From contig CALFDI010000038.1 in assembly GCA_937952875.1 (NCBI GenBank), positions 1 through 5,816 of the forward strand: a DNA stretch of 5,816 bases. The letters are read 5' to 3'. This document shows positions 1-5,239 of the stretch, one piece after another (the first letter of the stretch is position 1; each line of letters begins with the position of its first letter). The stretch comes from an uncultured Verrucomicrobiales bacterium (lineage in GTDB: Bacteria > Verrucomicrobiota > Verrucomicrobiia > Verrucomicrobiales > Akkermansiaceae). A model generated the notes under the pieces. That model worked only from the letters and a program-made list of their open reading frames with translations. It searched no databases and was not told where the DNA came from. The translations under genes and the position numbers were made by a program.

Positions 1-15
1 TGCAGCCTTCGTCAT
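1..15 (-). CDS. 5' end of an unidentified gene downstream of peptide deformylase (truncated by window edge)
   Basis: An ATG at 15..13 on the minus strand opens a frame of five codons (M-T-K-A-A) before the window ends. It is preceded by a purine-rich AGGGGG about 8 nt upstream, which is a credible ribosome binding site, and it starts about 32 bp after the deformylase stop codon. In many bacteria methionyl-tRNA formyltransferase (fmt) follows def, so that is the first candidate, but five residues cannot identify a protein. The call rests only on the start codon, the binding site and the operon spacing. Confidence 0.35.
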
Positions 16-47
16 CCAGTCAGCCCCCTAAGCAGGGCCCTCCCCTT

Positions 48-596
48 CTAGCGACGGTTCACCAGCTTAGCGAGATGACGACGGACGCCCATTTTCGCAG
101 CTGGTGAGACACGATCTGTGAAGAGAACTCCATTGAGGTGATCGACTTCGTGCTGGATGGCGCGAGCGAGAAGGCCGTCGCTCTCAACGATGAGGACTGA
201 GCCATCTAACTGAGGGAGAGTGGCTTTGACTTCAGTCGGGCGGCGGACTTTTGCCCGGACTTCTTCGATGCTGAGGCAGCCTTCATTTTCAGCCTCCTTT
301 GCTCCATGAAGTTCGAGTGTGGGATTGATAAAAATGAGGGGTGAGATGGAACTCAGGTCCGCCTCTTCACCATTGACGCGAAGGTAGCTAATACACTCAG
401 GATCATGTGAGACGTCTACGATAGCCATCTGAATAGCACGGCCAATCTGAGGGGCGGCGAGCCCAACGCCCTCGGCATCATTCATCGTCTCTACCATATC
501 GACGGCGAGTTGCTCTAACTCAGGTGTGACGGCTGGGACAGTGGCACATTTTTTACGAAGCACTGTGTCTCCGTATTGGACGATGGGAAGGATCAT
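48..596 (-). CDS. def: Peptide deformylase
   Basis: Peptide deformylase removes the formyl group from the N-terminal formyl-methionine of nascent proteins in the cytoplasm, before methionine aminopeptidase acts. The 182-residue protein carries all three family motifs: GxGxAAxQ at residues 43-50 (GVGLAAPQ), EGCLS at 105-109, and HExDH at 149-153. By family knowledge C107, H149 and H153 bind the metal, usually Fe2+, and E150 is the catalytic base. Length and motif spacing are normal for a type 1 enzyme and nothing is missing. The ATG at 596..594 begins M-I-L-P-I-V-Q-Y-G, a typical deformylase start, but no Shine-Dalgarno sequence is visible upstream. The gene lies 23 bp after the ExbD-like gene on the same strand with no terminator between them. 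It is therefore probably the fourth gene of the tonB-exbB-exbD operon and co-expressed with it. Confidence 0.97.
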   Translation of the reverse strand: MILPIVQYGDTVLRKKCATVPAVTPELEQLAVDMVETMNDAEGVGLAAPQIGRAIQMAIVDVSHDPECISYLRVNGEEADLSSISPLIFINPTLELHGAKEAENEGCLSIEEVRAKVRRPTEVKATLPQLDGSVLIVESDGLLARAIQHEVDHLNGVLFTDRVSPAAKMGVRRHLAKLVNRR

Positions 597-619
597 GTAA
601 GTGGAAAATGAGGTGTGTA

Positions 620-1060
620 TTACTGGCTAGCAGGAGGTGTTCCTGAGGCTGGGAGTCGGACGCGATGTGGCACGTCTTTAAGACCAATTCCTGCCTTGGT
701 CAATGACTCCCATACAACGACCATTGTGCCGAAGGGGCAGGCTTGATCGATTTTAAGTTCGAGCTTTTTGCCAGGGTTAACAGAAACGAAGGCCTCGAGA
801 TAACTGTCCAGCTCTCCAGGTAGGACCTGCACGGAGTCGATAGCGATCTTACCATCTGCTGACACGGAGAGAGTCGCTCGCTTTTCTACGGACTGTGACG
901 TAGCGACTCCACTCGCCATCGGCACTTCGACATTGAGCACAGGTTTCGGCTCCTTAAAAGTGGTCGTAACGATAAAAAAGATCAGAAGAATGGTGAGGAT
1001 ATCGATCAAGGGAATGATCGGAACATCCATCTTTTTCCGTTTAACTGAGATAAACTCCAT
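620..1060 (-). CDS. exbD: ExbD/TolR-family biopolymer transport protein
   Basis: This is the small inner-membrane partner of the ExbB/TolQ channel. Together they use the proton gradient to energise a TonB- or TolA-type protein spanning the periplasm. The 146-residue product has a short basic cytoplasmic tail (KRKK at 7-10), then one membrane helix at about 15-35. That helix holds the family-defining aspartate in P-L-I-D-I-L (D20), equivalent to the protonatable Asp of E. coli ExbD and TolR. The rest is the periplasmic domain, with an alanine/proline-rich C-terminus. The ATG at 1060..1058 gives the usual tail-plus-helix layout. It starts 15 bp after the channel gene's stop and has no clear Shine-Dalgarno sequence. 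Sequence alone does not separate an ExbD role (nutrient uptake) from a TolR role (envelope integrity). Confidence 0.93.
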   Translation of the reverse strand: MEFISVKRKKMDVPIIPLIDILTILLIFFIVTTTFKEPKPVLNVEVPMASGVATSQSVEKRATLSVSADGKIAIDSVQVLPGELDSYLEAFVSVNPGKKLELKIDQACPFGTMVVVWESLTKAGIGLKDVPHRVRLPASGTPPASQ

Positions 1061-1075
1061 AGTGGTGAGATGAGT

Positions 1076-1753
1076 TTAAGCTGACTTTTTCTGAAAGAAC
1101 ACGTGCTGGTGACACGCCGATACCATCCGGCCTAACAGCACTTCTAAGCGCACAGCGCTGGTCTCTATCTGCCTGCTGAAATATGAGTGCGCAATGACCG
1201 ATGGCACAGATATGGCCAAGCCTGCGATGGTCGTATTAAGCGCTCGCGCGATGCCTCGGGCAATGGTGGCCGGGTCCTGACTCGCCTGCCCTAAATCCTG
1301 GAAGACAACGACGAGTCCGCTCGCAGTTCCTAATAGACCGAGTAAGGGAGCAATGGTGATGACGACTTCCAGAACGGACATACCTGCATTCATTTTTACG
1401 ACTTCCTCGCGTGCACGGGATTGGACGACTTCTTGCACCTCTGTCTGTGATCGATCTGCATTCTCAAGGGCAACGTCACAGAGGCGACTTAGGGGACTCT
1501 TCCCCTCTTTGAATTCATGGGAGATTTTTGTGATATCTCCAGCATCGAGCTTTTCTTCAAATGTCTCGACGTCTCTCTCGAGGTGACTCGGAACGATGAG
1601 CTTTCTACGAATCGTCACAGCCTTAAAAATGATGACAGAAAGTGATACGATAGAAGTGACTAACAGAGCCCACATAAAGATGCCTCCATCGGTGAAAAAG
1701 GACTGCACTTTATCCATAGAGAATGCGGCGAGAAGATAAGAGTAAATAGACAT
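1076..1753 (-). CDS. exbB: MotA/TolQ/ExbB proton channel family protein
   Basis: This is the channel-forming inner-membrane subunit of the proton-driven motor built with the ExbD-like protein of the next gene. With the ATG at 1753..1751 the protein is 225 residues, usual for the family. Three membrane helices are visible: about 25-43, 128-150 and 172-190, with a charged cytoplasmic loop at about 48-120. The family signature I-A-P-L-L-G-L-L-G-T lies at 134-143, and G-I-A-R-A-L-N-T-T-I-A-G-L-A at 167-180, including the conserved Thr and small residues lining the pore. The frame stays open upstream to 1906, but that extra stretch overlaps the end of the preceding tonB-like gene out of frame and does not resemble the family, so I rejected it. 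An ATG at 1717 is a shorter alternative. The gene follows the tonB-like stop by 19 bp. No ribosome binding site is obvious before either start. Confidence 0.93.
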   Translation of the reverse strand: MSIYSYLLAAFSMDKVQSFFTDGGIFMWALLVTSIVSLSVIIFKAVTIRRKLIVPSHLERDVETFEEKLDAGDITKISHEFKEGKSPLSRLCDVALENADRSQTEVQEVVQSRAREEVVKMNAGMSVLEVVITIAPLLGLLGTASGLVVVFQDLGQASQDPATIARGIARALNTTIAGLAISVPSVIAHSYFSRQIETSAVRLEVLLGRMVSACHQHVFFQKKSA

Positions 1754-1772
1754 AGAAAATGTGTGAAATCTG

Positions 1773-2924
1773 TTAGAATCCGAAGTTATAATTGACTTCC
1801 AGAGCATCGCCATTGAGTTCATCGATGACGTTTTGAGGCATCCGAGGGAGCTTAGCTGATTTGATGGCGCGATAGGTGAAGCCTTTTTGAACACTGCCAC
1901 CCGCAATCTCTTTCACGAAGTGAATGCGGAAGACTTTCCCACTACGATCGACGAAAAACGTCACGGATAAAACACCTGGAACTATCAGATCACTGTAGCG
2001 GGTCGCCTGAAGCTGCCATTCGCGTTCGATGGCCTTACTCATCGCGGCCTCATACTTCCCGAGAGGAGTCGAACGGACATTTCGAGCACTGCGTTTAGCA
2101 TTCTTTCCGATCGAGCCGATGACTTTATTTTTCTTAGCAAAGCCGCTAAATGCTGGATCATCGGTAATTGGCGTGGAGACCTTTTTAGGAGGCTTTGCCT
2201 CTTGTTCGTCCACCTTTTCTCTCTCCTCTGTCTTTTCGGTAGGCTTTGGCAGCGCCTCGTCTTGTAGCTTCAGCTGTGCCTCACGTTCACGAAGTTCCGC
2301 AGCCTTCGCTACAGCTTCCCTTGCCTCTTGAGCTTCGATGGCCTCTCGCGCTTCCTGACTGTCCTGGACTTCCTGTGCCTCTTCGGCTTCTTGATTTTCT
2401 AAAGACGGCACGTCAGGGAGAGACGGAGATGTTATCGCGCTCGTTCTGTTATCTGTTAGAGCACCGTCATTGTAATCTGTCGTCACAGTCTCCACGGAAT
2501 CTGGAATGCGTGCCTCTTCTCCATCTTGCGCGGGCTTTGCCTCAGCACCATCCGTAGGAGCGACTTCACTAGAGGCTCGCGTCTCGAACTCACCTAAGAG
2601 ATTCGTCTCTTCTGCAGGCCCCGCCTGATCTGCAGATGTTCGCACGAATCCCATCTTCCGCTTTTCGGGTTCAGGTTCTTCTTCGGGTTCGGGCTCAGGA
2701 ATTTCGACTGCTGTAACGGACGATTGTGTGACTTGTGGTGTCACGACAAGAGAGACAGTGACTGTTTTTTCGTCTTCTGGAGACTTAGGCTTTTCTGGCG
2801 AAACTTTCTCCGAACGATGAATTAACCCAGCCAGCAGAGCACCATGCACCAGCAGCGATAAGCTCACTGAGATGGTGAGGAGAGAAACCGGTCTGCTTTT
2901 TTCCGTGGCTGCCACTGACTCCAC
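1773..2924 (-). CDS. tonB: TonB/TolA-like energy transducer
   Basis: This periplasm-spanning protein would pass the energy of the ExbB/ExbD motor to outer-membrane partners. Numbered from GTG 2924 (383 residues), a membrane anchor lies at about 13-35 and contains S-x-x-x-H (S23, H27), the motif essential in E. coli TonB. A Pro/Glu segment (PEPEPEEEPEPE, 2664-2699) follows, then a Glu/Ala/Gln-rich stretch likely to form a coiled coil (about 176-225), then a TonB/TolA-type C-terminal domain at about 286-383 beginning P-L-G-K-Y. The mix of TonB-like and TolA-like parts leaves the partner receptor open. Start choice: the frame is open to a GTG at 3065, but those 47 extra residues precede the anchor without family character and run close to the rpoD promoter. 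GTG 2924 has AGGG six bases upstream; GTG 2915 is another option. It is the first gene of the cluster. Confidence 0.87.
   Translation of the reverse strand: MESVAATEKSRPVSLLTISVSLSLLVHGALLAGLIHRSEKVSPEKPKSPEDEKTVTVSLVVTPQVTQSSVTAVEIPEPEPEEEPEPEKRKMGFVRTSADQAGPAEETNLLGEFETRASSEVAPTDGAEAKPAQDGEEARIPDSVETVTTDYNDGALTDNRTSAITSPSLPDVPSLENQEAEEAQEVQDSQEAREAIEAQEAREAVAKAAELREREAQLKLQDEALPKPTEKTEEREKVDEQEAKPPKKVSTPITDDPAFSGFAKKNKVIGSIGKNAKRSARNVRSTPLGKYEAAMSKAIEREWQLQATRYSDLIVPGVLSVTFFVDRSGKVFRIHFVKEIAGGSVQKGFTYRAIKSAKLPRMPQNVIDELNGDALEVNYNFGF
2250..2399 (-). repeat. Degenerate Gln-Glu-Ala repeat in the TonB-like protein
   Basis: About 50 codons encode an imperfect repeat of QEA/REA/EAQE units (for example SQEAREAIEAQEAREAV), with almost no proline or glycine. 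Such composition favours a long single helix or coiled coil, as in the central domain of TolA. The DNA is correspondingly rich in CTT/CCT-type triplets on the plus strand. The repeat could allow length changes between strains. Confidence 0.6.
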
Positions 2925-3044
2925 TCTCAGCCCTACTTCGTCTCGCTGCAACGTAAGATTTTGTCTGGTTTGCGTTTCAAATGAACTTGAGTCACACGTA
3001 AAGAAAACCTTGACGGAAACGCCTCGCGCACAAACATTCCAGCC

Positions 3045-3073
3045 TTCACTGACTTCGGTCAGCACCCTATATT
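3045..3073 (+). promoter_or_regulatory. Probable sigma70-type promoter of rpoD
   Basis: A -35 box TTCACT (3045-3050, 4 of 6 matches to TTGACA) and a -10 box TATATT (3068-3073, 5 of 6 matches to TATAAT) are separated by exactly 17 bp. The transcript would start near 3080 and leave a leader of about 50 nt before the rpoD ATG. A TTGACG at 3010-3015 is a better -35 hexamer, but only a poor -10 (AACATT, 3033-3038) lies at the right distance. It may be a second, weaker promoter. The assignment is by eye. Confidence 0.55.
3049..3062. promoter_or_regulatory. Perfect inverted repeat between the rpoD promoter boxes
   Basis: CTGAC-TTCG-GTCAG is a perfect 5-bp palindrome around a 4-base centre. It starts within the -35 box and ends 5 bp before the -10 box, where a repressor operator would sit. 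As RNA on the plus strand it would form the very stable C(UUCG)G tetraloop hairpin, but only if transcription began upstream, for example from TTGACG 3010. A single 5-bp repeat can arise by chance. Confidence 0.35.
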
Positions 3074-3129
3074 GGTGAACTGTGCCTTCAATTTAGCACA
3101 AACGCCTCCTTCACGACATTTTCCCAACC

Positions 3130-5145
3130 ATGGCAACAAAGAAAGCAGCGGCCAAGAAGTCCGCAAAAAAAGCACCTGCTAAAAAGGCAGCGGCAAAAAA
3201 AGCAGCCGCCAAAAAGTCTGCAAAAAAAACAGCTAAGAAGGCCCCCGCTAAAAAAGCTGTTAAAAAAACGGCGGCTAAAAAAGTCGTGAAAAAAGCAGCA
3301 GTTAAGAAAACTGCAGCGAAGAAAACCGTCACGAAAAAAACTGCTGTGAAGAAAAAGACAGCGACAAAGAAAGTTGCTGCGAAGAAAACAGTCGCCAAAA
3401 AAGCTGCTAAAAAGGTCGTAGCGAAGAAAAAGAAGAATACTGACAAGGAAGATATCAAAGCCGCCATCGCAGCTTCTGACCCAAAGGCCGTAAAGGCAGC
3501 TGCAGCTAAAGCAGCTAAGGGCAAGAAGCCGAAGAGCCGGATTGACACTCCAGAGATTCAGGAAAAAATCCGTGAGCTCATCAAGCTCGCCAAAGAGCAA
3601 GAATATCTCACTTATGATGATATCAATGAGATCCTGCCGAATGACTTAGTCGAGCCATCAGACGTGGAGGCCATCATGGAACGTCTCCGCAATATGGAGT
3701 TCGACATCATCGATGCCTCCGAAGTCGACCGCTACAAAGATAAAAAGCGTGACGACGCAGATGACGCCCCTGATCCGCAGGCAGACAAAAAGCTCGATAT
3801 TCTAGACGACCCCGTCCGCATGTATCTCAAGCAGATGGGTCAAGTCGCCCTGCTCACACGTGAGCAAGAGGTGGAAATCTCTAAACGTATCGAAGACGCA
3901 GAAATCAACGTCGCCAAGTATCTTCATAAGTTCGGCTTCGTCGCCCAGCACTACCTCGATTTAGCGGAAAAGCTGATGAAAGGAAAAGAGCGCTTCGACC
4001 GCGTCATCCTCGATAAGAAGATCGAGTCACGCGAGCGCTACATGAAAGTCCTGCCGAAGCTCTGTGATCAAGTCCGCCTTCTCCATGAAGAGACAGACGA
4101 CGCCTTTAGAAAGCTCTCTGCTAAATCCGTGCGCGGCCGTAAGGCTCTCGAGGAAACATTCGATAAAGGCCTCACTAATCTTGCACGCCAATACAATCGT
4201 TACTTTTATAAACAAAAGGTCACGGAAGACTTCTGTGATGAAGTCGAAGAGTTCCAGCAAAAGTTCTGGCGCTACGGCCGCAAACTTCAGGCAAAGCCTG
4301 ATGACAGTGAATTCCAGACTAAGCTGCGTGAGATCCAGCAGCGTAGCTGGCACACTGCTGAGTCCTTCGATGAGACGAATAAAATGCTGCGCCACTGGCT
4401 AAAAGAAGCTCTCAAGGCAAAGACCGAAATGGTAGAAGCCAACCTCCGTCTCGTTATCTCCATTGCCAAGAAGTATACGAACCGTGGACTTTCTTTCCTC
4501 GATCTTATTCAGGAAGGCAACATGGGTCTCATGAAGGCCGTCGAAAAGTTCGAGTATCGCCGTGGATACAAGTTCTCTACTTATGCGACATGGTGGATCC
4601 GTCAGGCCATCACACGCTCCATCGCCGATCAGGCCAGAACTATCCGTATCCCAGTTCACATGATCGAGACGATCAACAAGCTGATGCGCGTTCAGAAGCA
4701 GCTCGTCCAGGAATACGGCCGTGAACCATCACCAGATGAGATCGCTGAAGAGATTCACTTACCGGTCGAGCGTGTCCGTGCCGTTCTTAAAATGGCCCAA
4801 CAGCCTATCTCTCTTCAAGCCCCAGTCGGAGACTCTGATGACACCTCCTTCGGAGACTTCATCGAGGATAAAGCTGCTGATAACCCGATGGAAGAAGCTG
4901 GCTTCTCCATGCTGAAGGACAAGATCCGTGACGTGCTAGACACACTCACAGAGCGTGAGTGCGAAGTGCTCGAGCAACGCTTCGGACTGAAAGATGGCTA
5001 CAGCAGAACTCTTGAGGAAGTTGGCCGTCAGTTCCAAGTCACCCGTGAGCGTATTCGTCAGATCGAAGCGAAAGCTCTTCGGAAGATGCGTCACCCGACC
5101 CGTATCAGAAAGCTCGAAGGCTTCATCGAGCTACCAAACTTCTAG
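3130..5145 (+). CDS. rpoD: Primary RNA polymerase sigma factor (sigma70/RpoD) with Lys/Ala-rich N-terminal extension
   Basis: This is the housekeeping sigma factor that directs RNA polymerase to -35/-10 promoters. In the 671-residue protein, 1-137 is a basic low-complexity head. Region 1.1 follows at about 138-200, region 1.2 at about 227-262 ([11 protein letters not shown]), and a mostly helical non-conserved spacer to about 433. Region 2 covers about 434-510, with the -10 recognition helix [13 protein letters not shown] at 484-496. Region 3 includes the sigma-finger segment [10 protein letters not shown] (568-577). Region 4 covers about 600-660, with the -35 recognition helix-turn-helix at about 627-650 ([10 protein letters not shown]). 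All core motifs are intact, so it should recognise ordinary promoters. ATG 3130 is the only Met before residue 183 and lacks a Shine-Dalgarno sequence. The head resembles histone H1 or Hc1 tails, and its role is unknown to me. Confidence 0.97.
   Translation: MATKKAAAKKSAKKAPAKKAAAKKAAAKKSAKKTAKKAPAKKAVKKTAAKKVVKKAAVKKTAAKKTVTKKTAVKKKTATKKVAAKKTVAKKAAKKVVAKKKKNTDKEDIKAAIAASDPKAVKAAAAKAAKGKKPKSRIDTPEIQEKIRELIKLAKEQEYLTYDDINEILPNDLVEPSDVEAIMERLRNMEFDIIDASEVDRYKDKKRDDADDAPDPQADKKLDILDDPVRMYLKQMGQVALLTREQEVEISKRIEDAEINVAKYLHKFGFVAQHYLDLAEKLMKGKERFDRVILDKKIESRERYMKVLPKLCDQVRLLHEETDDAFRKLSAKSVRGRKALEETFDKGLTNLARQYNRYFYKQKVTEDFCDEVEEFQQKFWRYGRKLQAKPDDSEFQTKLREIQQRSWHTAESFDETNKMLRHWLKEALKAKTEMVEANLRLVISIAKKYTNRGLSFLDLIQEGNMGLMKAVEKFEYRRGYKFSTYATWWIRQAITRSIADQARTIRIPVHMIETINKLMRVQKQLVQEYGREPSPDEIAEEIHLPVERVRAVLKMAQQPISLQAPVGDSDDTSFGDFIEDKAADNPMEEAGFSMLKDKIRDVLDTLTERECEVLEQRFGLKDGYSRTLEEVGRQFQVTRERIRQIEAKALRKMRHPTRIRKLEGFIELPNF
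3139..3435 (+). repeat. Lys-Lys/Ala repeat region of rpoD (histone H1-like tail)
   Basis: Residues 4-102 contain about 21 KK clusters spaced four to five residues apart ([12 protein letters not shown] and similar units). The first 100 residues hold 43 Lys and no Asp or Glu; the first acidic residue is D105. The DNA is a degenerate repeat of GCN and AAA/AAG codons with A-runs up to eight bases. Such tails in histone H1, chlamydial Hc1 and AlgP-type proteins bind nucleic acid through charge. The same role here is inference. Confidence 0.9.
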
Positions 5146-5165
5146 TCCTCAGAAGTTTCTTTTTT
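5136..5165 (+). terminator. Rho-independent terminator 1 of rpoD, overlapping the stop codon
   Basis: A perfect 8-bp stem AAACTTCT (5136-5143) / AGAAGTTT (5151-5158) encloses a 7-base loop and is followed by CTTTTTT. The left arm takes in the last two sense codons and the first base of the rpoD TAG stop. A terminating ribosome would therefore cover the stem, which may weaken this terminator during active translation. The stem is AT-rich and modest in strength. Confidence 0.6.
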
Positions 5166-5166
5166 C

Positions 5167-5199
5167 AAAGCGATGGCCCAGTAGGTCATCGCTTTTTTT
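5167..5199 (+). terminator. Rho-independent terminator 2 of rpoD (strong)
   Basis: A 12-bp stem AAAGCGATGGCC (5167-5178) / GGTCATCGCTTT (5184-5195), with one G-U pair and a 5-base loop CAGTA, runs into a tract of seven Ts (5193-5199). This is a textbook intrinsic terminator lying 21 bp past the stop codon. It should separate rpoD from the fucosidase gene. No comparable T-tract follows it on the minus strand, so it looks one-directional. Confidence 0.88.
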
Positions 5200-5239
5200 A
5201 TTGCAAGATCTCGCGTGTTTCTATCGTCTTAGAAGCAGT

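Noticed and set aside
1..47. GGGCCC palindrome in the gap after def as a terminator
   Set aside because: Only a 6-base self-complementary core, with no loop and no T-tract in either direction; it more likely sits by chance beside the ribosome binding site of the next gene.
1353..1586. Plus-strand open frame of 77 residues opposite exbB
   Set aside because: Low-complexity Ser/Thr/Arg composition, no ribosome binding site, lies entirely opposite a well-supported gene.
1754..1906. N-terminal extension of the ExbB-like frame by 51 residues
   Set aside because: It overlaps the conserved C-terminal end of the TonB-like gene in another frame, and the residues do not resemble ExbB/TolQ N-termini.
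2029..2557. Two plus-strand open frames opposite the TonB-like gene
   Set aside because: They mirror the biased Glu/Ala/Pro codons of the real gene, giving Ser- or Leu/Pro-rich strings with no recognisable domain.
3111..3548. Minus-strand frame giving a very hydrophobic Phe/Ala-rich 'membrane protein', opposite the start of rpoD
   Set aside because: It is a shadow of the Lys/Ala repeat: AAA/AAG read on the other strand gives Phe-type codons, and GCN codons give Ala/Gly/Ser-type ones. A second antisense frame (3088-3600) is open for the same reason. No start signal or family resemblance.
4027..4659. Several open frames in other frames within rpoD (4027-4395, 4064-4402, 4287-4469, 4399-4659)
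   Set aside because: All lie within the conserved sigma regions or spacer of rpoD, which is clearly the coding frame; none has a family signature.
5201..5227. Possible fucosidase promoter TTGCAA (5201-5206) with TATCGT (5222-5227)
   Set aside because: Both boxes match only 4 of 6 and the spacing is 15 bp; the transcript would have almost no leader. Too weak to annotate, although a promoter must lie near here if the terminators work.
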